The notes beneath the pieces were generated by a model, which was not told where the DNA came from, did not search any database, and worked only from the letters and a program-made list of their open reading frames with translations. 64,000 bases of DNA from an uncultured bacterium (GTDB taxonomy: Bacteria; Myxococcota_A; Bradymonadia; UBA7976; VGTA01): contig CALSSE010000004.1 in NCBI GenBank assembly GCA_943788935.1, forward strand, positions 52,515-116,514, read 5' to 3'. Of this stretch, positions 8,606 to 18,230 are shown piece by piece (the stretch's first letter is position 1; every line of letters begins with the position of its first letter). The position numbers and the translations under genes are program-made.

Positions 8606-9037
8606 TTAAGGGCGATGTATGGTGTAGCAGACCACTCCCCAGATCATGAAGTCATCTTCATGACTGACCTTGATCGGAGGATAATGAGGGTGAGCGGCGA
8701 TCAGTTCACCGCCCTGTTGGTGGCGATTTAGCGTACTTCGCCAGCGTTTGACCGTAAATTCTCCGTTGAGCGCAGCGACGATCACATCACCCGATTTCGC
8801 TGATTTCGCACGATCCACGATGAGGAGGTCACCGTGATGAATCCCTGCACCGCGCATGGAGTCTCCTCTCACTCTGACAAAATAAGTGGCGTGGGGGTGC
8901 TCAATGAGCAATTCGTTGAGATCGAGCGCTTCATCTATTTGGCCCTCAGCGGGAGAGGGGAAACCGGCTTCCACACTCCATCGCATCAGCGGTAACAAGC
9001 GTGGCGCTCGTTGAGGAGAGTAAGAGAAGAATAGCAT
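8606..9037 (-). CDS. umuD: SOS mutagenesis protein UmuD (S24 autoprotease)
   Basis: 143 aa. UmuD cleaves itself on RecA filaments to form UmuD', which joins UmuC. The cleavage site is Ala-Gly in VEAGFPSPAEG (E. coli has Cys-Gly). The catalytic Ser is in VRGDSMRGAGI and the catalytic Lys in GEFTVKRW; both are intact. The N-terminus is short, with no LexA-type DNA-binding domain, so it is UmuD rather than LexA. AGGAG lies 9 nt before the ATG. Upstream lie tandem repeats and palindromes (9086-9217), consistent with SOS control. Confidence 0.94.
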   Translation of the reverse strand: MLFFSYSPQRAPRLLPLMRWSVEAGFPSPAEGQIDEALDLNELLIEHPHATYFVRVRGDSMRGAGIHHGDLLIVDRAKSAKSGDVIVAALNGEFTVKRWRSTLNRHQQGGELIAAHPHYPPIKVSHEDDFMIWGVVCYTIHRP

Positions 9038-9085
9038 GACTTAAGCTCCTAATATTATTTATTTAAAGTGAGCAAATCGCTAGAT

Positions 9086-9158
9086 GAAGCTCGAAGTGAA
9101 GCTCGAAGTGAAGCAAGAAATGAAGAGCCAATAAAGAGCCAATAAAGAGCCAATAAAG
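9086..9158. repeat. Two short tandem repeat tracts upstream of umuD
   Basis: Tract one: a 12-bp unit gaagctcgaagt, two full copies plus five bases (9086-9114). Tract two: an 11-bp unit agagccaataa, three copies (9124-9156) plus two bases. Unit lengths close to one turn of DNA put identical sequence on one face of the helix. They lie between umuD and the LexA-like palindromes. Confidence 0.85.
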
Positions 9159-9167
9159 CAGGAAGGT

Positions 9168-9217
9168 AAACATATGTTCACCTGAACAAATAGTCAACGT
9201 GTATAGAACATATGTAT
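9168..9217. promoter_or_regulatory. Pair of LexA-box-like palindromes (SOS operators)
   Basis: AAACATATGTTC (9168-9179) and GAACATATGTAT (9206-9217) each contain the palindrome ACATATGT. They resemble the GAACATATGTTC form of SOS box known from Gram-positive bacteria. Their centres are 38 bp apart. A weaker related sequence, GAACATGTGTGA, follows near 9293. Position between umuDC and a divergent gene fits LexA control of umuDC. No E. coli-type CTG-N10-CAG box was seen. The rest of 9038-9344 holds no ORF. Confidence 0.5.
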
Positions 9218-9344
9218 AGTTTTTTTATAGAGCTGAGTGAGCAGTGTTATCGTGAATATGCAGGGGAGAGGTCAAGACTTGTAATAGAAGGAGAACATGT
9301 GTGATGTTATAGAGGTCTAAAACGTTCTATCTTTGAGGTGGCTC

Positions 9345-10292
9345 ATGATCTCTAGCTTACATCGCTCTGCGCCCTATCACTCGACACGATCTATGGTGAT
9401 GCTCTCGGCTTGTCTCATCACCATGCTCGCCTGTGAAAATGAGATCGACACCACTGCTAATATATTACCGACCTCACCGATCGCAGGTGAAGCCGAAGAG
9501 GCGGGTGTCGTCAGCGGTGGGAGTTCGACGACTGCGGGTGATTCGATGTCAGGAGAGGTCGTTCAAGAAGGGTGTATGAGCTGTGTCGAGGTGGGAGCTT
9601 GGTATCGCTTTACCACACTACAGCTCAACTCTATCGATGGAGGGTCGCACCCCGTGATCCCAGTGCTTAATAATCTATGGGCGGGGGACGTAGAGGCTCA
9701 CTCCTTGAACGTCTTCTTCGAGATTAAGGCCATGGACGGTGATCAGATCAAGATCGGAGCGATGAACGCTGCGTGGGTCAGTGAAGAGGAAGATGATTAT
9801 TGCCTGTTACCAGAAACAGCGATCGAGTTTATATTCACGCAGAGTGAATGCTCTATCGCTAACAGTGAGCCTGCGGGGATCAATATCTATGCGGGGAGCC
9901 AAGAGATCCCAAAAAATTGTTCTCCTGAAGGTGAAGCGCAGAACGCGATTCCGGTGCGTGATGTCTTATTAGAAGCTGACTTCACTGAAGACTGCGCTGA
10001 GCTCATTAATGGGAGCGTACGCAGCGCAGCGATTAAGAGGAGCGCCCTTGAAGAGACATGCTCCTGCCTCAGCCCAGTGATCGAAAGTTGCCAAGGGATA
10101 GACCCTAATTTTGAGGGGAATATGTTTGGGGAGTGCGGTGGGTGTAATACTCGCTATAACAGCCTCTCTAGGCAGCTTAACACCTTTCAACCTTTGACCT
10201 GGGAGTGTCAGGTCGATGGAGAGCAAGCGGTCTGCTTAGAGGCGAGCTTTGATGCTCGCCGACTTAGTTTCACTCCATCTGTTTGCCCCTAA
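9345..10292 (+). CDS. Putative cysteine-rich lipoprotein, function unknown
   Basis: 315 aa from ATG 9345 (GAGGTGG just upstream; the longer TTG at 9333 is less likely). The N-terminus has a basic part, a hydrophobic core (MVMLSACLITMLAC) and a lipobox ending MLAC, so it is probably a lipoprotein. It then has a Ser/Gly/Thr-rich linker, SGGSSTTAGDSMSGE, of the kind seen in myxobacterial lipoproteins. The folded part has paired cysteines (CMSC, CSCL, CGGC) and ends in a cysteine. I do not recognise a family. It diverges from umuDC and lies upstream of ychF. Confidence 0.65.
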   Translation: MISSLHRSAPYHSTRSMVMLSACLITMLACENEIDTTANILPTSPIAGEAEEAGVVSGGSSTTAGDSMSGEVVQEGCMSCVEVGAWYRFTTLQLNSIDGGSHPVIPVLNNLWAGDVEAHSLNVFFEIKAMDGDQIKIGAMNAAWVSEEEDDYCLLPETAIEFIFTQSECSIANSEPAGINIYAGSQEIPKNCSPEGEAQNAIPVRDVLLEADFTEDCAELINGSVRSAAIKRSALEETCSCLSPVIESCQGIDPNFEGNMFGECGGCNTRYNSLSRQLNTFQPLTWECQVDGEQAVCLEASFDARRLSFTPSVCP

Positions 10293-10388
10293 GTGCAGAG
10301 TATTCGCGCTCGATCATTGCAATCTGACTCATTTTCTCATAGATAAGCACACTCTTACTCTATCGAACGAAGATCAAGTGAGCTTAAT

Positions 10389-11480
10389 ATGAAAGCAGGG
10401 ATCGTCGGCCTCCCCAATGTAGGCAAGTCAACACTCTTTAACGCTCTCACCGCCGCAGGCGCTGAGAGCGCTAACTATCCATTTTGTACCATCGAGCCTA
10501 ATATCGGGATTGTGAAGGTGCCCGATCCACGATTGAAGCGGATCCAGACCCACATCACGACTGATCAAGTGATCCCAGCTAGCGTAGAGATCGTAGATAT
10601 CGCAGGTTTGGTTCGTGGTGCGAGTCAAGGCGAAGGGCTCGGTAACCAATTTCTAGGACATATTCGTAACGTTGACGCTATTTTACACGTCGTGCGATGT
10701 TTTGAAGAAGAGAATGTGATCCACGTAGAGGGCCGAGTCGATCCGATCGATGATATTCAGGTGATCGATACCGAGCTGGTCCTCGCTGACTTAGAGTCGG
10801 TCGAGCGTCAGATCCCCAAATTAGAGAAGAAGGTCCGTGGCGGTGACAAAGAGGCGGCCGAGCAACTCAAATTGCTGCAAGTCGCGAACGAGCTGCTACA
10901 AGAGGGACGACCGGTAAGAGCCGGGGATTGGAACGACGATCAGGTCAAGAGCTTACGTATGTCAGGCTTAATCACCTACAAACCGGTACTCTATGTCTGT
11001 AACATCGATGAAGAGGGAGCCGCTGAGGGAAATCACTTCAGTGCTAAGGTCGCGGAGCTGGCCGCTAGCGAGAATAGCCAGTGCATCCTCATCTCTGCTC
11101 AGTTCGAGGCCGAGGTCTCTGAGCTTGAAGAGGAGGAAGAGCGAAAAGAGATGCTCAGCGCTCTTGGTGTAGAAGAGACTGGCCTTGACCGCCTCGCCCA
11201 ATCAGCCTACGCGCTCTTGGGTTTACAGACCTACTTCACTGCCGGTGAAAAAGAGATCCGCGCTTGGACTTTCCCTAAAGGAGCGACCGCTCCTCAGGCT
11301 GCAGGTGTGATCCATACCGACTTTGAGCGAGGATTCATTCGCGCTCAGATCTACTCTCTTGATGATCTCGAGACTCACAAAAGCGAGACCGCTCTCCGCG
11401 GTGCGGGTAAAATTCGCGCTGAAGGCAAAGAGTATGTTATGAGAGACGGTGACATCTGCCACTTCCTCTTTAACGTATAA
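10389..11480 (+). CDS. ychF: Ribosome-binding GTPase/ATPase YchF (OLA1 family)
   Basis: 363 aa, normal family length. G1 [14 protein letters not shown] lies at residues 6-19, the G3 region [17 protein letters not shown] follows, and the nucleotide-specificity motif is NIDE rather than NKxD, as expected for a family that prefers ATP. The coiled-coil arm follows G3. The C-terminal TGS domain has [16 protein letters not shown] and [13 protein letters not shown]. Role: ribosome-associated, stress-related nucleotide hydrolase. Confidence 0.96.
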   Translation: MKAGIVGLPNVGKSTLFNALTAAGAESANYPFCTIEPNIGIVKVPDPRLKRIQTHITTDQVIPASVEIVDIAGLVRGASQGEGLGNQFLGHIRNVDAILHVVRCFEEENVIHVEGRVDPIDDIQVIDTELVLADLESVERQIPKLEKKVRGGDKEAAEQLKLLQVANELLQEGRPVRAGDWNDDQVKSLRMSGLITYKPVLYVCNIDEEGAAEGNHFSAKVAELAASENSQCILISAQFEAEVSELEEEEERKEMLSALGVEETGLDRLAQSAYALLGLQTYFTAGEKEIRAWTFPKGATAPQAAGVIHTDFERGFIRAQIYSLDDLETHKSETALRGAGKIRAEGKEYVMRDGDICHFLFNV

Positions 11481-11567
11481 GTATAGGGCTCCACTAGGGT
11501 TTAAGCGGCAGATGGACTAAACTAGAGAGTGAGCTAAACCGACTCAAGTTAAGGATAATGAGCTTGA

Positions 11568-13715
11568 TCACTCCTCATCAAACAATGAGAGCTGTTGCTG
11601 GTTACCATTGGCAGGGCGTTCATTTGTAGAGGATTGAGGAGGTTGGGTGTTCTGTTCCGATTTCGGAGGGAGCAGATCAACGCTTGGGTCAGCCTCTGAG
11701 GTACCTATCTCTGAGGTACCTATCTCTGTGCTACCAACTTCTGTGTTCTCGGCCTCAGCGAGGAGCTCAATAAAAGCGGACTCAGTGAGGATGGTCACTC
11801 CATGTTTCTCGGCTTTAGTCTTCTTAGATCCAGCTTTACCTACGTCGCCAATAACGAGATAGCTAAGCTTAGCGCTAACTCCTGTCGGGGTCTGAGCGCC
11901 GAGGGCTTTGACTCTCGATTGAGCGTCGCTGCGTTTCATGGAGACTAGAGTACCGGTAAAAACAAAACTTTGCTTAGCCAAGGGAGCGTCAGCTGCTGGT
12001 GGTGCAGCAGGCGCTTCATCGAGGACTGTAATATGAGCGAGCAGCTCATCGATCAATGACTCACGACTCTTTAAGCCTCCGATAATATGCTGAGCGGTGA
12101 GCTCGCCAAAGTTATCTATATCAGCGATTGATTCAACATCGGCGAGTCGGATGGAGGCGAGGTCTAAAAATCGTCGAGCGAGAGCATGAGAGGCAGATTT
12201 ACCTAAATCTTGAACGCCGAGGGCACAAAGGAAAGTGGAGAGGGGGAGCAAACGTGACTCAGAGATGCTCTCAAGCCAAGCTTTGGCACGACCCTCGCCT
12301 ACCCCATCAAGGGGAAGAACATCAGCAGCCGTGAGAGTATAGAGGTCTACAGGAGTGGTGAGGATATTGGAACGAGTGAGAGTGTCGAGCCATACGCTAC
12401 CGAAACCTTCGATCTTGGTGACATTGACCCAGTGACGAAGAATGGCTGCTGCTTGGGGCTCGCAAGTACCGTGAAAGCCACAGCGTAGAATATCACCTTC
12501 GATCATAGTGGGAGCGCTGAGATGTGGACATTGAGGGCAAATGAGTGGAGCCTCTAATGGTTGTGGTCCGGGAGTGACGACTGTCTCTAAGTGGGGGATG
12601 ACACCTCCACGGCGCATAGCGATAACTTCAGCGCCCAAAGTTAAACCTTTAGACTTAATCATTCCCCAATGATGGAGGGTGATTCGACTGACCATCGCCC
12701 CGCTAAGTTTGACAGGTTGGACGATACCAACCGGAGTGAGTATACCATTTCGACTGACACCCCACTCAATGTCATGAAGAGTGGTCTTAGCGCTTTCACC
12801 TTGAAGTTTATAAGCGATAGCTCCTCGGGGATGGTGAGCGGTGGAGCCGAGCCTCGTATATTCCGCGGAGCGCTCAGCGCGGTATACCACTCCATCGATC
12901 TCATAATCGAGCGTATCTCGTCGTTGAACGTAACCTTCATAACCTGCTTGTAGCTCATGGCGAGATAAAACTTGGTAGGGAACCGGTTCAAATCCCCACT
13001 CTCGAGCGAGATCGAGTCTCTCTGAGGCCGTGGGCCGATCGATGCCGAAGAGGTCATAAGCAAAGAAGCGGAGACCAAGATCAGCAGCGTTTCTCTCCGT
13101 TTTACGCTTGAGAGTACCAGCAGCGGCATTACGGGGGTTAGAGAAGCGGTCCGTGAGCTGATTGAAGGCGCTCAACGGCATGTAGATCTCACCTCGAACC
13201 TCGACTTCAACACCTTGAGGAGGGATCCGCTGAGGGATACTCTGCATCGGCTCTACATTGGGAGTGATCGACTCCCCTTGAGCTCCATCACCACGGGTCG
13301 CTGCAAGGTATAACTCGCCCTGAGATGAATATCGCAAGCTACACGCGACTCCATCGATCTTAGGACTCATGATGATCGGGCCCTCAAACTTCACAGTCCA
13401 TTTGAGGAGGTTTGCCTCATCATAGCATTTCTCGAGGCTGAGCATCGGCGCAGCATGGGTCACGGATTCACCAACTGTATCCGCTGTAGAAGGGCCTAGT
13501 TCATCAAGAACTGGTGAATCTGAAGCTAGAGTTCGTAATCGCTCAACAAGTCGATCATAGTCATAGTCGCTAATCGTCGGAGCATCTTGATCCCAATAGC
13601 GATGGTTATGGGCTTTGAGTTCTGACTCTAGGCGAGATACACTCCACGCTTCCCATCCCTCGGAGAGAGGATGAGGCAGCGTTTGATCAGGAGAGGTAGG
13701 CGGGTGAATAGTCAA
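11568..13715 (-). CDS. ligA: NAD+-dependent DNA ligase LigA
   Basis: 715 aa from TTG 13715, chosen because AAGGAG lies 6 nt upstream; the frame is open to a GTG at 13781 (737 aa) with no clear site. Domains in order: Ia (HNHRYWDQDAPTISDYDYD), adenylation domain with catalytic Lys in MSPKIDGVA, OB fold, Zn finger (CPQCPH and CGFHGTC), four HhH motifs, and BRCT (FVFTGTLVSMKRSDAQ). A low-complexity tail of ~60 aa follows the BRCT, with TEIGTSEIGTSE repeats; this is longer than usual. Seals nicks in replication and repair. Convergent with ychF. Confidence 0.95.
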   Translation of the reverse strand: MTIHPPTSPDQTLPHPLSEGWEAWSVSRLESELKAHNHRYWDQDAPTISDYDYDRLVERLRTLASDSPVLDELGPSTADTVGESVTHAAPMLSLEKCYDEANLLKWTVKFEGPIIMSPKIDGVACSLRYSSQGELYLAATRGDGAQGESITPNVEPMQSIPQRIPPQGVEVEVRGEIYMPLSAFNQLTDRFSNPRNAAAGTLKRKTERNAADLGLRFFAYDLFGIDRPTASERLDLAREWGFEPVPYQVLSRHELQAGYEGYVQRRDTLDYEIDGVVYRAERSAEYTRLGSTAHHPRGAIAYKLQGESAKTTLHDIEWGVSRNGILTPVGIVQPVKLSGAMVSRITLHHWGMIKSKGLTLGAEVIAMRRGGVIPHLETVVTPGPQPLEAPLICPQCPHLSAPTMIEGDILRCGFHGTCEPQAAAILRHWVNVTKIEGFGSVWLDTLTRSNILTTPVDLYTLTAADVLPLDGVGEGRAKAWLESISESRLLPLSTFLCALGVQDLGKSASHALARRFLDLASIRLADVESIADIDNFGELTAQHIIGGLKSRESLIDELLAHITVLDEAPAAPPAADAPLAKQSFVFTGTLVSMKRSDAQSRVKALGAQTPTGVSAKLSYLVIGDVGKAGSKKTKAEKHGVTILTESAFIELLAEAENTEVGSTEIGTSEIGTSEADPSVDLLPPKSEQNTQPPQSSTNERPANGNQQQLSLFDEE

Positions 13716-13843
13716 GAGGATCTCCTTAGCAACATGTGTTGCTGAGCAGAGTCTCTGAGGCGCCCAGCTCTGCCTCTTCACCTTGTAGAGTGTTATATCA
13801 TTCGTCTACAGAGGGTGTATGGACAGAGGCGATGATGAGGTTC

Positions 13844-14293
13844 TTAGGCCTCAGCGCTCTCTCCTGCGGTCTCGTCAACAGCAGATAGATCTTCATTGAG
13901 GGTACCGAGATCGTAATCGACAAACTGGATGATCGCCATCTGGGCATTATCGCCGAGGCGAGTACCGGTGCGCATGATCCGAGTATAGCCGCCTGGTCGC
14001 TCAACAAATCGCTCACCAAGCTCATTAAAGAGCTTGTAAAGTGCGTCGCGTCCGCGGACAAACTTGCCCGCTTGGCGGATTGCTGCCACGCGGTCTGCGG
14101 GATCTACCTGTCCATCAACATTCTTCTTAGCTAGGGTGACCAACTTCTCAATCATAGGTCGCATCTCTTTAGCCTTAGAGATCGTAGTTACGATCTGCTC
14201 CTCTTCAATCATAGAGGTGACTAAATTACGGAACATCGCCTTACGATGCGAAGGGTTGCGGCCGAGTTTTCTTCCTGATTTACGGTGACGCAT
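13844..14293 (-). CDS. rplQ: Large-subunit ribosomal protein L17 (bL17)
   Basis: 149 aa. [20 protein letters not shown] is the classic bL17 start, with [25 protein letters not shown] in the body. The last ~30 residues are acidic ([17 protein letters not shown]), an extension beyond the E. coli protein. It is the last gene of the alpha operon but stands 210 bp after rpoA, with two hairpins in the spacer. Confidence 0.97.
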   Translation of the reverse strand: MRHRKSGRKLGRNPSHRKAMFRNLVTSMIEEEQIVTTISKAKEMRPMIEKLVTLAKKNVDGQVDPADRVAAIRQAGKFVRGRDALYKLFNELGERFVERPGGYTRIMRTGTRLGDNAQMAIIQFVDYDLGTLNEDLSAVDETAGESAEA

Positions 14294-14503
14294 CTTTCAT
14301 CTCTTCTCTTTCAACCTACATTAGGTTGAGGTTTTAGGGTGTCATTGGAGCGAAAACACTCGCCTATGACTCATCTCCACAAAAGCGGATTGAGCGAGGC
14401 AGACATCCAAATGTTAGTTATAAAACGTGTAAGCTAGGGGGGGTGTACCTTAAGTAGAGGTGAGTGTCTAGTAGGAGACACGCCTCTTTCATCAATTCGT
14501 AAC
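14294..14503 (-). promoter_or_regulatory. rpoA-rplQ spacer with two hairpins
   Basis: The spacer is unusually long for this operon. One hairpin follows rpoA: GTGTCT-N6-AGACAC (14464-14481). A second, CAACCTA-CAT-TAGGTTG (14312-14328), sits just before the ribosome binding region of rplQ and could affect its translation. A G7 run lies near 14440. No small ORF is supported. Confidence 0.5.
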
Positions 14504-15634
14504 TCAGCTCTCTTTAGGGGGGGTCCAATCGACCTTCATCCCAAGTGAGAGGTTCTTAGAGTCAAGTATCTCCTTGAGCTCACGAAGTGATTTGCGACCA
14601 AAGTTTTTGGTCTTGAGCATATCCTGCTCAGTGCGCTGTACCAGCTCACCGATATAGGAGATGTTAGCTGACTTGAGACAGTTAGAGGAACGAACTGAGA
14701 GCTCAAGCTCATCGACCTGCTGATCGAGGTAGTGGCGGGTGCTCTCTTCTGGCTCATCCGCAGCGATCTCCATATACTCTTCGATCTCTTCTTGGAACTG
14801 AGCGAAAATCCCCATTTGCTCTTTGAGGATCTTAGCGCCAAGGGCGAGGGCGTCTCGAGGAGCGACGCTTCCATCACCATCGATCTCTAATTCGAGACGA
14901 TCAAAATCAGTTCTTTCGCCAACGCGAGCAGAACCGATACGAAAGTTAACTCGATCGATAGGACGATAGATGGCGTCGATGGGGATCATCCCAGGACTCG
15001 TGGTGCTCGGTACGTTAAGTGGTGGGACGTTAGCTTTGGTCCCATCTAGCCCTTTAACGGCGTTCCGTTCATGATCGATATCAGGGAACTTAGTTTTTTG
15101 CTCTTCGGTAGGGGTATATCCGTAATTAGAATCAACCCAAAGTTCCATTTTGAATGATGCTCCTCGGCTAAGCGTCGCGATGCGATGCTCAGGGTTGAGA
15201 ACATGAATCAATGGTTCGCCCTCAGAGTCGAGAGCGAGCGAAGTGTCTATATCAGCAGCGGTAACAAAGTAGTTATCTCCGGTACCTCTAGACATATCGG
15301 GAGTGATATTAATCGATAGTCGGATAGGCTCTTCACGCTGATAACGGAAACGCACCTTCTTAAGGTTGAGGATGACCATGGTCACATCCTCAATCACATG
15401 AGGCACAGTGCTAAACTCGTGCTTAATATCTGGGATACGGATCATCACGATCGCCGCGCCATGAAGAGATGATAAGAGCACACGCCTAAGCGAGTTGCCG
15501 ACAAACACTCCAAAGCCAGGAGCGAGAGGCTCGATCACAAAGATCCCACTGTTAGTGGTCTCTTGACGAGTCTGAACTTCTTGAGGGAAGATCAGCTTAC
15601 TCCAAGTGTTGTCGATAACGGATTGGGTCTCCAT
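14504..15634 (-). CDS. rpoA: RNA polymerase alpha subunit
   Basis: 376 aa from ATG 15634 (AGGAG upstream); the frame extends 18 codons further but without homology. N-terminal assembly domain: [22 protein letters not shown]-terminal DNA-binding domain with paired Hh[16 protein letters not shown] and [13 protein letters not shown]. Compared with the E. coli 329-aa protein, an extra ~35-residue Pro/Asn-rich segment sits at ~180-216 ([17 protein letters not shown]) in the N-terminal domain, and a shorter one at ~131-141. rpsD, normally between rpsK and rpoA, is absent. Confidence 0.97.
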   Translation of the reverse strand: METQSVIDNTWSKLIFPQEVQTRQETTNSGIFVIEPLAPGFGVFVGNSLRRVLLSSLHGAAIVMIRIPDIKHEFSTVPHVIEDVTMVILNLKKVRFRYQREEPIRLSINITPDMSRGTGDNYFVTAADIDTSLALDSEGEPLIHVLNPEHRIATLSRGASFKMELWVDSNYGYTPTEEQKTKFPDIDHERNAVKGLDGTKANVPPLNVPSTTSPGMIPIDAIYRPIDRVNFRIGSARVGERTDFDRLELEIDGDGSVAPRDALALGAKILKEQMGIFAQFQEEIEEYMEIAADEPEESTRHYLDQQVDELELSVRSSNCLKSANISYIGELVQRTEQDMLKTKNFGRKSLRELKEILDSKNLSLGMKVDWTPPKES

Positions 15635-15779
15635 AGGGACTCCTCGTAATGAACCTAAGTGGGTGAAGTAACTCTTGAGAAGGGGCATATAAAGTTTACG
15701 CCCTCACGGGCGTCACTTAACGCACAGCGGCGTTGATATGCATGACGGATAGTAAGCTCGCCGAAACGAGATACTCCGA

Positions 15780-16172
15780 TCAGACGCGGCGGCGCTTTGG
15801 TGGGCGACAACCGTTGTGGGGCACTGGGGTTACGTCGCGAATCAAGGTCACGCGTAAACCAACCTGTGCGAGAGCGCGCAGGGCAGCTTCGCGACCTGCT
15901 CCGGGACCTTTGACGAAGACCTTAAGGGTCTTCATGCCATGCTCCATCGCCCGACGTCCAGCGTCTTCAGCGGCAAGCTGTGCAGCGAAAGGAGTGCTTT
16001 TACGGCTCCCCTTGAACCCCTTAGATCCAGAAGAGGACCAAGAGATGACATCGCCTTGCAGATCACTGATGGTGACAATGGTGTTGTTAAATGTGGACTG
16101 GATGTGCGCAAGGCCAGATTGGATATTCTTGCGGACCTTCTTTTTGGTCTTTGAGCCTGAGTACTTGGACAT
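15780..16172 (-). CDS. rpsK: Small-subunit ribosomal protein S11 (uS11)
   Basis: 130 aa, normal length. [22 protein letters not shown] and the C-terminal [11 protein letters not shown] are characteristic. It lies in the 30S platform at the mRNA exit region. It begins 3 bp after the rpsM stop. Next in the transcript is rpoA, after a 145-bp gap where rpsD would be expected. Confidence 0.98.
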   Translation of the reverse strand: MSKYSGSKTKKKVRKNIQSGLAHIQSTFNNTIVTISDLQGDVISWSSSGSKGFKGSRKSTPFAAQLAAEDAGRRAMEHGMKTLKVFVKGPGAGREAALRALAQVGLRVTLIRDVTPVPHNGCRPPKRRRV

Positions 16173-16175
16173 CGC

Positions 16176-16544
16176 TTACTTCTTCTTCTTTGGTACGATC
16201 TTACGAGGGCCCTTACGAGTACGGGCATTAGTTCGGGTGCGTTGACCGCGGACGGGAAGTCCACGACGGTGACGCAGCCCACGATAGCAACCGAGGTCCA
16301 TCAATCGTTTAATATTGGACTTCACATCGCTGCTGAGCTCGCCCATCACCTTGTAATTCCGCTCGATATGATCACGGATTTCGCGTACTTCACTATCAGT
16401 GAGGTCACGTACTCGGCGACTGGGGTCGAGACCCAGACTGTCAATGATTTTATTAGAGGTTGTTCGCCCGATCCCATAGATATAGGTCAGAGCGATCACC
16501 AAACGCTTTTTAGGGTCTAAATCTACCCCTGCAATGCGTGCCAT
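16176..16544 (-). CDS. rpsM: Small-subunit ribosomal protein S13 (uS13)
   Basis: 122 aa from ATG 16544 (AAGGAG upstream; the longer frame adds 14 non-homologous residues). [26 protein letters not shown] and the basic tail [28 protein letters not shown] are typical. It contacts the P-site tRNA and bridges to the 50S head. Confidence 0.98.
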   Translation of the reverse strand: MARIAGVDLDPKKRLVIALTYIYGIGRTTSNKIIDSLGLDPSRRVRDLTDSEVREIRDHIERNYKVMGELSSDVKSNIKRLMDLGCYRGLRHRRGLPVRGQRTRTNARTRKGPRKIVPKKKK

Positions 16545-16554
16545 AAGGTTCTCC

Positions 16555-16668
16555 TTATCCTTGCCGTTGCTTGTGTCGAGGGTCATCGCAGATCACGCGC
16601 ACTTTGCCGTGTCTACGAATGACTTTGCACTTGGGACAAATCTTCTTTACCGAAGCGCGTACTTTCAT
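16555..16668 (-). CDS. rpmJ: Large-subunit ribosomal protein L36 (bL36)
   Basis: 37 aa, read directly. The protein begins [20 protein letters not shown] and ends [10 protein letters not shown]. The zinc ligands C-x2-C, a single Cys (VIC) and His are present, so this is the zinc-binding form. It lies 10 bp before rpsM and after secY, where infA and map often intervene but are missing here. Confidence 0.96.
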   Translation of the reverse strand: MKVRASVKKICPKCKVIRRHGKVRVICDDPRHKQRQG

Positions 16669-16810
16669 GTTCTTACTCACTTTTCTTTCCGCTAAGCGGG
16701 AGGCGATGAGTCGCCAAATTTTTACTTCAAGATCGAGACCTCTAAAGAGAGGCTCTGTGAAGAATCAATAGTTGTATATCTCTAGGAGAGAAAAGACCGA
16801 AAAGGTCAAG

Positions 16811-18118
16811 TTAAATCGCTTCACTTTCGCGAATCTTTTTGGTGCGCTCAGTATTGAGATCGCTGTAATTTGCCTCATAGAGATAGCTCTCGATCTGCAG
16901 AATCGTATCTAACGCGACTGAGACGACAATCAAAAGTGATGTACCACCGAAGTAGAAGCTCACCTTAAATTGTTCTTGTACAAACATCGGTATGATGCAG
17001 ACCGCAGCGACATAGAGCCCACCAGCGAAGGTGAGTCTCGTGAGGACACGGTCGATGTACTCAGCGGTCATCTTACCGGGGCGAATCCCCGGAACATTAC
17101 CACCTTGCCGTCGTAAGTTCTCCGCCACATCTACTGGGCTGAACATTACAGCAGTGTAGAAGTAGCAGAAGAAGATATTGAGGGCACTGAAGACGAGAAT
17201 GTAGAGCCAACCGCCCGGTACAAGCGCATCGTTAATCGCGTTAAAGAATCCAGTACCTACCCAAGACCCAAGAGTGGATGGGAACATCAGCAAGGACGAA
17301 GCGAAGATCGGTGGAATAACCCCAGCCATATTTATACGTAATGGGAGGTGAGAGGTCTGCGCTTGGCTGACACTGTTACCTACCATACGTTTAGCATACT
17401 GGATGGGGATACGATACTGGGCGCGCTCGATAAATACGATGAACATAATCACCATTAAGACCAAAGCGATCAACAAGATCAATCCACTCTGTTCTATATT
17501 ACCAAGCTCTGTCAAAGCATCAGGGAGACCGGACACAATACCGGCAAAGATGATTAGACTCATCCCATTACCAATACCGCGCTCTGTGATCTGCTCACCG
17601 AGCCACATAATGAAAGCGGTCCCTGTGGTGAGCGTGAGCACTGACATCATCCTGAAGCCCATACCGGGTGTCTGGACGATGCTTCCACCTAAGCTCTCGA
17701 GATAGGTCGCGATAAAATAACCTTGGAATATCGCTAAGCCAATGGTCGAGTATCTCGTCCATTGGTTAATTTTCTTACGCCCCGCCTCACCTTCTTTATT
17801 GAGCTTATCTAGCGCGGGGATAACCACGGTCAATAGCTGAAAGATGATGGAGGCCGAGATGTAAGGCATGATACCGAGCGCAAAAACACTCAGTTGCTTG
17901 ATCGCGTTACCACTAAAGGTATTGAAGAGGCCTAAAAAGCCTGCAGCTTCACCACCGGTGAAGAACTCAGCCATCGCGGCGCGATCAACTCCAGGTAGGG
18001 TGACAAAAACGCCGATTCGGTAGACAGCGAGCATGGTAAGCGTAAATAAAATACGCTTTTTAAGCTCAGGAATACCGAATACACGGGCGAGGATAGATTT
18101 TGACTCGTGAGTGGCCAA
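16811..18118 (-). CDS. secY: Protein translocase channel subunit SecY
   Basis: 435 aa, ten membrane segments. The core of the Sec channel for export and membrane insertion. Recognisable: AVYRIGVFVTLPGVD, FALGIMPYISASIIFQLL, EGEAGRKKINQWTRYSTIGLA and the C-terminal GGTSLLIVVSVALDTILQIESYL. It follows rplO in the spc unit after 112 bp. adk and map, common next genes, are absent. Confidence 0.97.
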   Translation of the reverse strand: MATHESKSILARVFGIPELKKRILFTLTMLAVYRIGVFVTLPGVDRAAMAEFFTGGEAAGFLGLFNTFSGNAIKQLSVFALGIMPYISASIIFQLLTVVIPALDKLNKEGEAGRKKINQWTRYSTIGLAIFQGYFIATYLESLGGSIVQTPGMGFRMMSVLTLTTGTAFIMWLGEQITERGIGNGMSLIIFAGIVSGLPDALTELGNIEQSGLILLIALVLMVIMFIVFIERAQYRIPIQYAKRMVGNSVSQAQTSHLPLRINMAGVIPPIFASSLLMFPSTLGSWVGTGFFNAINDALVPGGWLYILVFSALNIFFCYFYTAVMFSPVDVAENLRRQGGNVPGIRPGKMTAEYIDRVLTRLTFAGGLYVAAVCIIPMFVQEQFKVSFYFGGTSLLIVVSVALDTILQIESYLYEANYSDLNTERTKKIRESEAI

Positions 18119-18230
18119 GATACTCTCCTATGATTAGTCGACGGTCTGTCGAATCATACTCTTAATAGAGAAGCGCCAGTCAAAGAATCTAACTTAGACT
18201 AGGCGCATGTTGTTCATAAAGGTGGTCTAC

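Noticed and set aside
8606..9037. LexA repressor
   Set aside because: No N-terminal winged helix; size, position and AGFPSP site fit UmuD.
9086..9158. CRISPR array
   Set aside because: Units of 11-12 bp are directly tandem, without spacers.
12659..13129. 156-aa minus-strand ORF inside ligA
   Set aside because: Out-of-frame shadow of ligA, which has intact motifs through the region.
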